Below, piece by piece: positions 34,854 to 47,773 of a stretch of 64,000 nucleotides of DNA. Origin of the DNA: Cinnamomum chago. Taxonomy: Eukaryota; Streptophyta; Magnoliopsida; Laurales; Lauraceae. The notes under the pieces are model-generated. The model was given only the letters and a program-made list of their open reading frames with translations, was not told the origin of the DNA and searched no databases. The translations under genes were made by a program, and so were the position numbers. Within the stretch, counting starts at the first letter, position 1. Every line of letters begins with the position of its first letter. The stretch lies in assembly GCA_038049695.1 (NCBI GenBank), contig CP142461.1:25737001-25801000 (forward strand), read 5' to 3'.

Positions 34854-37800
34854 TGAAACACATAGTATAGTCAACAATTTAACATAATTACATTGATTGG
34901 GTTTTCGTGCAGAGGTTTCGTACAACTCGCTCGAAGTTCGGGTTTTAGCCTTTTCAGACGTAAAACTTCCTGAAGTGTTTACCAAACCCAAGATTCACCC
35001 GAAACCCGTTTCAAACCGAAAAGAATATCGAATTAACCAACAATGCGCATCTCAGCCCAGAATCTTTTCAATTGGATTTCGAGACGTAAGACTAGAGTAC
35101 GACACTTGAAACCCTTTTTTCTTTTAAAACTCGATCCCGGAGTTTTCTAGAAGAGGTATTTGGACCGAGAGTCGCAAGAAACACATACTAGAGTTAACAA
35201 CTTCGTAAAGCTACATTGATTGAGTTTTCCTACAGAAGTTCCGTACGACGCTTCCGAAGTTCGACTTTTTAGCCTTTTCAGTCCCAAAATTCCCTGAAGT
35301 GTTTACCAAACCCAAGATTCACCCGAAAGCATTTTCAAACTGAAAAGAATCTCGAAATAACCTACAAGGCGCAACTCAGCCCAGAATCATTTCAATTGGA
35401 TTTCGGGGCGTAAAACTAGAGTACAACACTTGAAACCTTATTTTCTATTAAAGCTCGATCCTAGAGTTCTCTAAAAGGAGTATTTGCACCGAGGGTCGCA
35501 TGAAACACATAGTATAGTCAACAATTTCGCATAGATACATTGATTGTGTTTTCGTGCAGAGGTTTCGTACAACGCGCTCGAAGTTCTAGTTTTAGCCGTT
35601 TCAATCGTAAAACTTCCTACAGTATTTCCCAAACCCAAGATTCACCCGAAACCCATTTCAAACCGAAAAGAATCTCGAAATAACCTATAATGCGCAACGC
35701 AGCCCAGAATCTCTTCAATTGGATTTCGAGGCGTAAGACTAGAGTACGACACTTGAAACCCTTTTTTCTTTTAAAACTCGATCGCGGAGTTTTCTAGAAG
35801 GAGTATTTGGACTGAGGGTCGCATGAAACACATAGTAGAGTCAAAAACTTCGTAAAGCTACATTGATTGAGTTTTCATACAGAAGTTCTGTACGATGCTT
35901 CCGAAGTTCGACTTTTAGCGTTTTCTAGAGGCAGAACTCCCTGAAGTGTTTACCAAACCCAAGATTCACCCGAAACCCGTTTCAAACCGAAATGAATCTC
36001 GAAATAACCTACAATGCGCAACTCAGACCACAATCCTTTCAATAGGATTTCGAGGCGTAAGACTAGAGTACGGCACTTGAAACTTTATTTTCTATTAAAG
36101 CTCGATCCATGAGTTTTCTAGAAGGAGTATTTGCACCGAGGGTCGTATGAAACATATAGTATAGTGAACAATTTCGCATAGATACATTGATTGTGTTTTC
36201 GTGCAGAGGTTTCGTACAACGCGCCCGAAGTTCGGGTTTTAGCCTTTTCAGACGTAAGACATCCTGAAGTGTTTACCAAACCCAAGATTCACATGAAACC
36301 CGTTTCAAACCGAAAAGAATCTCGAAATAACCTACAATGCGCATCTCAGCCAGAATCTCTTCAATTGGATTTCGACGCGTAAGACTAGAGTACGACACTT
36401 GAAACCCTATTTCCTATTAAAGCCTGATCCTAGAGTTTTCTAGAAGGAGTATTTCCACCGAGGGTCGCATGAAACACATAGTAGAGTCAACAGTTTCGCA
36501 TATATACATTGATTGTGTTTTCGTGCAAAGGTTTCGTACAACGCGCCTGAAGTTCGGGTTTTAGCGTTTTCAGACGTAAAACTTCATGAAGTGTTTACCA
36601 AACCCAAGATTCACCCGACACCAGTTTCAAACCGAAAAGAATCTCGAAATAACCTACAGTGCGCATCTCAGCCCAGAATCTCTTCAATTGGATTTCGAGG
36701 CGTAAGACTAGAGTACGACACTTGAAACCCTTTTTTCTTTTAAAAATGGATCCCGTAGTTTTCTAGAAGGAGTATTTGGACCAAGAGTCGCATGAAACAC
36801 ATTGTAGAGTCAACAACTTCGTAAAGCTACATTCTTTGAGTTTTCATACAAACGTTCCGTATGACGCATCCGAAGTTCGACTTTTAGCCTTTTCAGTCAC
36901 AGAACTCCCTGAAGTGTTTACAAAACCCAAGATTCACCCGAAACCCGTTTTAAAACGAAAAGAATCTCGAAATAACCTACAATGCGCAACTCAGCCCCGA
37001 ATCCTTTCAATTGGATTTCGAGGCGTAAGACTAGAGTACGACACTTGCAACCTTATTTTATATTAAAGCTCAATCCTAGAGTTTTCTAGAAGGAGTTTTT
37101 GCACCGAGGGTTGCGTGAAACACTTATTATAGTCAACAATTTCGCATAGATACATTGATTGTGTTTTCAGGCAAAGGTTTCGTACAACGCGCCCGAAGTT
37201 CGGGTTTAGCCTTTTCAGACGTAAAACTTCCTGAAGTGTTTACCAAACCCAAGATTCACATGTAACCCGTTTCAAACCGAAAAGAATCTCGAAATAACCT
37301 ACAATGCGCAACTCAGTCCAGAATCCTTTCAATTGGATTTCGAGGCGTAAGACTAGAGTACGACACTTGAAATCTTATTTCCTATTAACGCCCGATCCTA
37401 GAGTTTTCTAGAAGGAGTATTTTTACCGAGGGTCGTATGAAACACATAGTATAGTCAACAATTTCGCTTAGATACAATGATTGTGTTTTCGTGCAGAGGT
37501 TTCGTACAACGCGCCCGAAGTTCGGGTTTTAGCCTTTTTACACGTAAAACTTCCTAAAGCGTTTACCAAACCCAAGATTCACCCGAAACCCGTTTCCAAC
37601 CGAAAAGAATGTCGAAATAACCTACAGTGCGCATCCCAGCCCAGAATCTCTTCAATTGGATTTCAAGGCGTAAGACTAGACTACGACACTTAAAACCCTT
37701 TTTTCTTTTAAAACTCGATCCCGGAGTTTTCTAGAAGGAGTATTTGGACCGAGAGTCGCTTGAAACACATAGTTGAGTCAACAACTTCGTAAAGCTCCAT

Positions 37801-38083
37801 TGATTGAGTTTTCGTACAGAAGTTCCGTACGACTCTTCCGAAGTTCGACCTTTAGCCTTTTTAGTCGCAGAACTCCCTGAAGTGTTTACAAAACCCAAGA
37901 TTCACCCGAAACCCGTTTCAAACCGAAAAGAATGCCGAAATAACCTACAATGCGTAACTCAGCCCAGAATCCTTTCAATTGGATTTCGAGGCGTAAGACT
38001 AGAGAACGACACTTGAATCCTTATTTTCTATTAAAGCTCGATCCTGGAGTTTTCTAGATGGAGTATTTGCACCGAGAGTCGAA
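34854..38083 (+). repeat. HOR unit 8, 3230 bp
   Basis: Shares CACTTGCAACC in M7 with unit 7. Private variants are GATTGGGTTTTC in M1 and ATGCGTAACTC in M10. Confidence 0.93.
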
Positions 38084-41000
38084 TGAAACACATAGTATAG
38101 TCAACAATTTAACATAATTACATTGATTGTGTTTTCGTGCAGAGGTTTCGTACAACTCGCTCGAAGTTCGGGTTTTAGCCTTTTCAGACGTAAAACTTCC
38201 TGAAGTGTTTACCAAACCCAAGATTCACCCGAAACCCGTTTCAAACCGAAAAGAATATCGAATTAACCAACAATGCGCATCTCAGCCCAGAATCTTTTCA
38301 ATTGGATTTCGAGACGTAAGACTAGACTACGACACTTGAAACCCTTTTTTCTTTTAAAACTCGATCCCGGAGTTTTCTAGAAGAGGTATTTGGACCGAGA
38401 GTCGCAAGAAACACATACTAGAGTTAACAACTTCGTAAAGCTACATTGATTGAGTTTTCCTACAGAAGTTCCGTACGACGCTTCCGAAGTTCGACTTTTT
38501 AGCCTTTTCAGTCCCAAAATTCCCTGAAGTGTTTACCAAACCCAAGATTCACCCGAAAGCATTTTCAAACTGAAAAGAATCTCGAAATAACCTACAAGGC
38601 GCAACTCAGCCCAGAATCATTTCAATTGGATTTCGGGGCGTAAAACTAGAGTACAACACTTGAAACCTTATTTTCTATTAAAGCTCGATCCTAGAGTTCT
38701 CTAAAAGGAGTATTTGCACCGAGGGTCGCATGAAACACATAGTATAGTCAACAATTTCGCATAGATACATTGATTGTGTTTTCATGCAGAGGTTTCGTAC
38801 AACGCGCTCGAAGTTCTAGTTTTAGCCGTTTCAATCGTAAAACTTCCTACAGTATTTCCCAAACCCAAGATTCACCCGAAACCCATTTCAAACCGAAAAG
38901 AATCTCGAAATAACCTATAATGCGCAACGCAGCCCAGAATCTCTTCAATTGGATTTCGAGGCGTAAGACTAGAGTACGACACTTGAAACCCTTTTTTCTT
39001 TTAAAACTCGATCGCGGAGTTTTCTAGAAGGAGTATTTGGACTGAGGGTCGCATGAAACACATAGTAGAGTCAAAAACTTCGTAAAGCTACATTGATTGA
39101 GTTTTCATACAGAAGTTCTGTACGATGCTTCCGAAGTTCGACTTTTAGCGTTTTCTAGAGGCAGAACTCCCTGAAGTGTTTACCAAACCCAAGATTCACC
39201 CGAAACCCGTTTCAAACCGAAATGAATCTCGAAATAACCTACAATGCGCAACTCAGACCACAATCCTTTCAATAGGATTTCGAGGCGTAAGACTAGAGTA
39301 CGGCACTTGAAACTTTATTTTCTATTAAAGCTCGATCCTTGAGTTTTCTAGAAGGAGTATTTGCACCGAGGGTCGTATGAAACATATAGTATAGTGAACA
39401 ATTTCGCATAGATACATTGATTGTGTTTTCGTGCAGAGGTTTCGTACAACGCGCCCGAAGTTCGGGTTTTAGCCTTTTCAGACGTAAGACATCCTGAAGT
39501 GTTTACCAAACCCAAGATTCACATGAAACCCGTTTCAAACCGAAAAGAATCTCGAAATAACCTACAATGCGCATCTCAGCCAGAATCTCTTCAATTGGAT
39601 TTCGACGCGTAAGACTAGAGTACGACACTTGAAACCCTATTTCCTATTAAAGCCTGATCCTAGAGTTTTCTAGAAGGAGTATTTCCACCGAGGGTCGCAT
39701 GAAACACATAGTAGAGTCAACAGTTTCGCATATATACATTGATTGTGTTTTCGTGCAAAGGTTTCGTACAACGCGCCTGAAGTTCGGGTTTTAGCGTTTT
39801 CAGACGTAAAACTTCATGAAGTGTTTACCAAACCCAAGATTCACCCGACACCAGTTTCAAACCGAAAAGAATCTCGAAATAACCTACAGTGCGCATCTCA
39901 GCCCAGAATCTCTTCAATTGGATTTCGAGGCGTAAGACTAGAGTACGACACTTGAAACCCTTTTTGCTTTTAAAAATGGATCCCGTAGTTTTCTAGAAGG
40001 AGTATTTGGACCAAGAGTCGCATGAAACACATTGTAGAGTCAACAACTTCGTAAAGCTACATTCTTTGAGTTTTCATACAAACGTTCCGTATGACGCATC
40101 CGAAGTTCGACTTTTAGCCTTTTCAGTCACAGAACTCCCTGAAGTGTTTACAAAACCCAAGATTCACCCGAAACCCGTTTTAAAACGAAAAGAATCTCGA
40201 AATAACCTACAATGCGCAACTCAGCCCCGAATCCTTTCAATTGGATTTCGAGGCGTAAGACTAGAGTACGACACTTGAAACCTTATTTTATATTAAAGCT
40301 CAATCCTAGAGTTTTCTAGAAGGAGTTTTTGCACCGAGGGTTGCGTGAAACACTTATTATAGTCAACAATTTCGCATAGATACATTGATTGTGTTTTCAG
40401 GCAAAGGTTTCGTACAACGCGCCCGAAGTTCGGGTTTAGCCTTTTCAGACGTAAAACTTCCTGAAGTGTTTACCAAACCCAAGATTCACATGTAACCCGT
40501 TTCAAACCGAAAAGAATCTCGAAATAACCTACAATGCGCAACTCAGTCCAGAATCCTTTCAATTGGATTTCGAGGCGTAAGACTAGAGTACGACACTTGA
40601 AATCTTATTTCCTATTAACGCCCGATCCTAGAGTTTTCTAGAAGGAGTATTTTTACCGAGGGTCGTATGAAACACATAGTATAGTCAACAATTTCGCTTA
40701 GATACAATGATTGTGTTTTCGTGCAGAGGTTTCGTACAACGCGCCCGAAGTTCGGGTTTTAGCCTTTTTACACGTAAAACTTCCTAAAGCGTTTACCAAA
40801 CCCAAGATTCACCCGAAACCCGTTTCCAACCGAAAAGAATGTCGAAATAACCTACAGTGCGCATCCCAGCCCAGAATCTCTTCAATTGGATTTCAAGGCG
40901 TAAGACTAGACTACGACACTTAAAACCCTTTTTTCTTTTAAAACTCGATCCCGGAGTTTTCTAGAAGGAGTATTTGGACCGAGAGTCGCTTGAAACACAT

Positions 41001-41313
41001 AGTTGAGTCAACAACTTCGTAAAGCTCCATTGATTGAGTTTTCGTACAGAAGTTCCGTACGACTCTTCCGAAGTTCGACCTTTAGCCTTTTTAGTCGCAG
41101 AACTCCCTGAAGTGTTTACCAAACCCAAGATTCACCCGAAACCCGTTTCAAACCGAAAAGAATGCCGAAATAACCTACAATGCGCAACTCAGCCCAGAAT
41201 CCTTCCAATTGGATTTCGAGGCGTAAGACTAGAGAACGACACTTGAATCCTTATTTTCTATCAAAGCTCGATCCTGGAGTTTTCTAGATGGAGTATTTGC
41301 ACCGAGAGTCGAA
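38084..41313 (+). repeat. HOR unit 9, 3230 bp
   Basis: First of the units with CCTTGAG in the M4 tail together with TTTTTGC in the M6 tail, a pairing kept to the end of the window. Private TTTTCATGCAG in M3 and CCTTCCAATT in M10. Confidence 0.93.
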
Positions 41314-44300
41314 TGAAACACATAGTATAGTCAACAATTTAACATAATTACATTGATTGTGTTTTCGTGCAGAGGTTTCGTACAACTCGCTCGAAGTTCG
41401 GGTTTTAGCCTTTTCAGACGTAAAACTTCCTGAAGTGTTTACCAAACCCAAGATTCACCCGAAACCCGTTTCAAACCGAAAAGAATATCGAATTAACCAA
41501 CAATGCGCATCTCAGCCCAGAATCTTTTCAATTGGATTTCGAGACGTAAGACTAGACTACGACACTTGAAACCCTTTTTTCTTTTAAAACTCGATCCCGG
41601 AGTTTTCTAGAAGAGGTATTTGGACCGAGAGTCGCAAGAAACACATACTAGAGTTAACAACTTCGTAAAGCTACATTGATTGAGTTTTCCTACAGAAGTT
41701 CCGTACGACGCTTCCGAAGTTCGACTTTTTAGCCTTTTCAGTCCCAAAATTCCCTGAAGTGTTTACCAAACCCAAGATTCACCCGAAAGCATTTTCAAAC
41801 TGAAAAGAATCTCGAAATAACCTACAAGGCGCAACTCAGCCCAGAATCATTTCAATTGGATTTCGGGGCGTAAAACTAGAGTACAACACTTGAAACCTTA
41901 TTTTCTATTAAAGCTCGATCCTAGAGTTCTCTAAAAGGAGTATTTGCACCGAGGGTCGCATGAAACACATAGTATAGTCAACAATTTCGCATAGATACAT
42001 TGATTGTGTTTTCGTGCAGAGGTTTCGTACAACGCGCTCGAAGTTCTAGTTTTAGCCGTTTCAATCGTAAAACTTCCTACAGTATTTCCCAAACCCAAGA
42101 TTCACCCGAAACCCATTTCAAACCAAAAAGAATCTCGAAATAACCTATAATGCGCAACGCAGCCCAGAATCTCTTCAATTGGATTTCGAGGCGTAAGACT
42201 AGAGTACGACACTTGAAACCCTTTTTTCTTTTAAAACTCGATCGCGGAGTTTTCTAGAAGGAGTATTTGGACTGAGGGTCGCATGAAACACATAGTAGAG
42301 TCAAAAACTTCGTAAAGCTACATTGATTGAGTTTTCATACAGAAGTTCTGTACGATGCTTCCGAAGTTCGACTTTTAGCGTTTTCTAGAGGCAGAACTCC
42401 CTGAAGTGTTTACCAAACCCAAGATTCACCCGAAACCCGTTTCAAACCGAAATGAATCTCGAAATAACCTACAATGCGCAACTCAGACCACAATCCTTTC
42501 AATAGGATTTCGAGGCGTAAGACTAGAGTACGGCACTTGAAACTTTATTTTCTATTAAAGCTCGATCCTTGAGTTTTCTAGAAGGAGTATTTGCACCGAG
42601 GGTCGTATGAAACATATAGTATAGTGAACAATTTCGCATAGATACATTGATTGTGTTTTCGTGCAGAGGTTTCGTACAACGCGCCCGAAGTTCGGGTTTT
42701 AGCCTTTTCAGACGTAAGACATCCTGAAGTGTTTACCAAACCCAAGATTCACATGAAACCCGTTTCAAACCGAAAAGAATCTCGAAATAACCTACAATGC
42801 GCATCTCAGCCAGAATCTCTTCAATTGGATTTCGACGCGTAAGACTAGAGTACGACACTTGAAACCCTATTTCCTATTAAAGCCTGATCCTAGAGTTTTC
42901 TAGAAGGAGTATTTCCACCGAGGGTCGCATGAAACACATAGTAGAGTCAACAGTTTCGCATATATACATTGATTGTGTTTTCGTGCAAAGGTTTCGTACA
43001 ACGCGCCTGAAGTTCGGGTTTTAGCGTTTTCAGACGTAAAACTTCATGAAGTGTTTACCAAACCCAAGATTCACCCGACACCAGTTTCAAACCGAAAAGA
43101 ATCTCGAAATAACCTACAGTGCGCATCTCAGCCCAGAATCTCTTCAATTGGATTTCGAGGCGTAAGACTAGAGTACGACACTTGAAACCCTTTTTGCTTT
43201 TAAAAATGGATCCCGTAGTTTTCTAGAAGGAGTATTTGGACCAAGAGTCGCATGAAACACATTGTAGAGTCAACAACTTCGTAAAGCTACATTCTTTGAG
43301 TTTTCATACAAACGTTCCGTATGACGCATCCGAAGTTCGACTTTTAGCCTTTTCAGTCACAGAACTCCCTGAAGTGTTTACAAAACCCAAGATTCACCCG
43401 AAACCCGTTTTAAAACGAAAAGAATCTCGAAATAACCTACAATGCGCAACTCAGCCCCGAATCCTTTCAATTGGATTTCGAGGCGTAAGACTAGAGTACG
43501 ACACTTGAAACCTTATTTTATATTAAAGCTCAATCCTAGAGTTTTCTAGAAGGAGTTTTTGCACCGAGGGTTGCGTGAAACACTTATTATAGTCAACAAT
43601 TTCGCATAGATACATTGATTGTGTTTTCAGGCAAAGGTTTCGTACAACGCGCCCGAAGTTCGGGTTTAGCCTTTTCAGACGTAAAACTTCCTGAAGTGTT
43701 TACCAAACCCAAGATTCACATGTAACCCGTTTCAAACCGAAAAGAATCTCGAAATAACCTACAATGCGCAACTCAGTCCAGAATCCTTTCAATTGGATTT
43801 CGAGGCGTAAGACTAGAGTACGACACTTGAAATCTTATTTCCTATTAACGCCCGATCCTAGAGTTTTCTAGAAGGAGTATTTTTACCGAGGGTCGTATGA
43901 AACACATAGTATAGTCAACAATTTCGCTTAGATACAATGATTGTGTTTTCGTGCAGAGGTTTCGTACAACGCGCCCGAAGTTCGGGTTTTAGCCTTTTTA
44001 CACGTAAAACTTCCTAAAGCGTTTACCAAACCCAAGATTCACCCGAAACCCGTTTCCAACCGAAAAGAATGTCGAAATAACCTACAGTGCGCATCCCAGC
44101 CCAGAATCTCTTCAATTGGATTTCAAGGCGTAAGACTAGACTACGACACTTAAAACCCTTTTTTCTTTTAAAACTCGATCCCGGAGTTTTCTAGAAGGAG
44201 TATTTGGACCGAGAGTCGCTTGAAACACATAGTTGAGTCAACAACTTCGTAAAGCTCCATTGATTGAGTTTTCGTACAGAAGTTCCGTACGACTCTTCCG

Positions 44301-44543
44301 AAGTTCGACCTTTAGCCTTTTTAGTCGCAGAACTCCCTGAAGTGTTTACCAAACCCAAGATTCACCCGAAACCCGTTTCAAACCGAAAAGAATGCCGAAA
44401 TAACCTACAATGCGCAACTCAGCCCAGAATCCTTTCAATTGGATTTCGAGGCGTAAGACTAGAGAACGACACTTGAATCCTTATTTTCTATCAAAGCTCG
44501 ATCCTGGAGTTTTCTAGATGGAGTATTTGCACCGAGAGTCGAA
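41314..44543 (+). repeat. HOR unit 10, 3230 bp
   Basis: M3 carries AAACCAAAAAG (near 42123), a variant found only in units 10, 11 and 12. Confidence 0.93.
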
Positions 44544-47500
44544 TGAAACACATAGTATAGTCAACAATTTAACATAATTACATTGATTGTGTTTTCGTGC
44601 AGAGGTTTCGTACAACTCGCTCGAAGTTCGGGTTTTAGCCTTTTCAGACGTAAAACTTCCTGAAGTGTTTACCAAACCCAAGATTCACCCGAAACCCGTT
44701 TCAAACCGAAAAGAATATCGAATTAACCAACAATGCGCATCTCAGCCCAGAATCTTTTCAATTGGATTTCGAGACGTAAGACTAGACTACGACACTTGAA
44801 ACCCTTTTTTCTTTTAAAACTCGATCCCGGAGTTTTCTAGAAGAGGTATTTGGACCGAGAGTCGCAAGAAACACATACTAGAGTTAACAACTTCGTAAAG
44901 CTACATTGATTGAGTTTTCCTACAGAAGTTCCGTACGACGCTTCCGAAGTTCGACTTTTTAGCCTTTTCAGTCCCAAAATTCCCTGAAGTGTTTACCAAA
45001 CCCAAGATTCACCCGAAAGCATTTTCAAACTGAAAAGAATCTCGAAATAACCTACAAGGCGCAACTCAGCCCAGAATCATTTCAATTGGATTTCGGGGCG
45101 TAAAACTAGAGTACAACACTTGAAACCTTATTTTCTATTAAAGCTCGATCCTAGAGTTCTCTAAAAGGAGTATTTGCACCGAGGGTCGCATGAAACACAT
45201 AGTATAGTCAACAATTTCGCATAGATACATTGATTGTGTTTTCGTGCAGAGGTTTCGTACAACGCGCTCGAAGTTCTAGTTTTAGCCGTTTCAATCGTAA
45301 AACTTCCTACAGTATTTCCCAAACCCAAGATTCACCCGAAACCCATTTCAAACCAAAAAGAATCTCGAAATAACCTATAATGCGCAACGCAGCCCAGAAT
45401 CTCTTCAATTGGATTTCGAGGCGTAAGACTAGAGTACGACACTTGAAACCCTTTTTTCTTTTAAAACTCGATCGCGGAGTTTTCTAGAAGGAGTATTTGG
45501 ACTGAGGGTCGCATGAAACACATAGTAGAGTCAAAAACTTCGTAAAGCTACATTGATTGAGTTTTCATACAGAAGTTCTGTACGATGCTTCCGAAGTTCG
45601 ACTTTTAGCGTTTTCTAGAGGCAGAACTCCCTGAAGTGTTTACCAAACCCAAGATTCACCCGAAACCCGTTTCAAACCGAAATGAATCTCGAAATAACCT
45701 ACAATGCGCAACTCAGACCACAATCCTTTCAATAGGATTTCGAGGCGTAAGACTAGAGTACGGCACTTGAAACTTTATTTTCTATTAAAGCTCGATCCTT
45801 GAGTTTTCTAGAAGGAGTATTTGCACCGAGGGTCGTATGAAACATATAGTATAGTGAACAATTTCGCATAGATACATTGATTGTGTTTTCGTGCAGAGGT
45901 TTCGTACAACGCGCCCGAAGTTCGGGTTTTAGCCTTTTCAGACGTAAGACATCCTGAAGTGTTTACCAAACCCAAGATTCACATGAAACCCGTTTCAAAC
46001 CGAAAAGAATCTCGAAATAACCTACAATGCGCATCTCAGCCAGAATCTCTTCAATTGGATTTCGACGCGTAAGACTAGAGTACGACACTTGAAACCCTAT
46101 TTCCTATTAAAGCCTGATCCTAGAGTTTTCTAGAAGGAGTATTTCCACCGAGGGTCGCATGAAACACATAGTAGAGTCAACAGTTTCGCATATATACATT
46201 GATTGTGTTTTCGTGCAAAGGTTTCGTACAACGCGCCTGAAGTTCGGGTTTTAGCGTTTTCAGACGTAAAACTTCATGAAGTGTTTACCAAACCCAAGAT
46301 TCACCCGACACCAGTTTCAAACCGAAAAGAATCTCGAAATAACCTACAGTGCGCATCTCAGCCCAGAATCTCTTCAATTGGATTTCGAGGCGTAAGACTA
46401 GAGTACGACACTTGAAACCCTTTTTGCTTTTAAAAATGGATCCCGTAGTTTTCTAGAAGGAGTATTTGGACCAAGAGTCGCATGAAACACATTGTAGAGT
46501 CAACAACTTCGTAAAGCTACATTCTTTGAGTTTTCATACAAACGTTCCGTATGACGCATCCGAAGTTCGACTTTTAGCCTTTTCAGTCACAGAACTCCCT
46601 GAAGTGTTTACAAAACCCAAGATTCACCCGAAACCCGTTTTAAAACGAAAAGAATCTCGAAATAACCTACAATGCGCAACTCAGCCCCGAATCCTTTCAA
46701 TTGGATTTCGAGGCGTAAGACTAGAGTACGACACTTGAAACCTTATTTTATATTAAAGCTCAATCCTAGAGTTTTCTAGAAGGAGTTTTTGCACCGAGGG
46801 TTGCGTGAAACACTTATTATAGTCAACAATTTCGCATAGATACATTGATTGTGTTTTCAGGCAAAGGTTTCGTACAACGCGCCCGAAGTTCGGGTTTAGC
46901 CTTTTCAGACGTAAAACTTCCTGAAGTGTTTACCAAACCCAAGATTCACATGTAACCCGTTTCAAACCGAAAAGAATCTCGAAATAACCTACAATGCGCA
47001 ACTCAGTCCAGAATCCTTTCAATTGGATTTCGAGGCGTAAGACTAGAGTACGACACTTGAAATCTTATTTCCTATTAACGCCCGATCCTAGAGTTTTCTA
47101 GAAGGAGTATTTTTACCGAGGGTCGTATGAAACACATAGTATAGTCAACAATTTCGCTTAGATACAATGATTGTGTTTTCGTGCAGAGGTTTCGTACAAC
47201 GCGCCCGAAGTTCGGGTTTTAGCCTTTTTACACGTAAAACTTCTTAAAGCGTTTACCAAACCCAAGATTCACCCGAAACCCGTTTCCAACCGAAAAGAAT
47301 GACGAAATAACCTACAGTGCGCATCCCAGCCCAGAATCTCTTCAATTGGATTTCAAGGCGTAAGACTAGACTACGACACTTAAAACCCTTTTTTCTTTTA
47401 AAACTCGATCCCGGAGTTTTCTAGAAGGAGTATTTGGACCGAGAGTCGCTTGAAACACATAGTTGAGTCAACAACTTCGTAAAGCTCCATTGATTGAGTT

Positions 47501-47773
47501 TTCGTACAGAAGTTCCGTACGACTCTTCCGAAGTTCGACCTTTAGCCTTTTTAGTCGCAGAACTCCCTGAAGTGTTTACCAAACCCAAGATTCACCCGAA
47601 ACCCGTTTCAAACCGAAAAGAATGCCGAAATAACCTACAATGCGCAACTCAGCCCAGAATCCTTTCAATTGGATTTCGAGGCGTAAGACTAGAGAACGAC
47701 ACTTGAATCCTTATTTTCTATCAAAGCTCGATCCTGGAGTTTTCTAGATGGAGTATTTGCACCGAGAGTCGAA
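44544..47773 (+). repeat. HOR unit 11, 3230 bp
   Basis: Shares AAACCAAAAAG in M3 with units 10 and 12. Private variants in M9 are CTTCTTAAAG and GAATGACG. Confidence 0.93.
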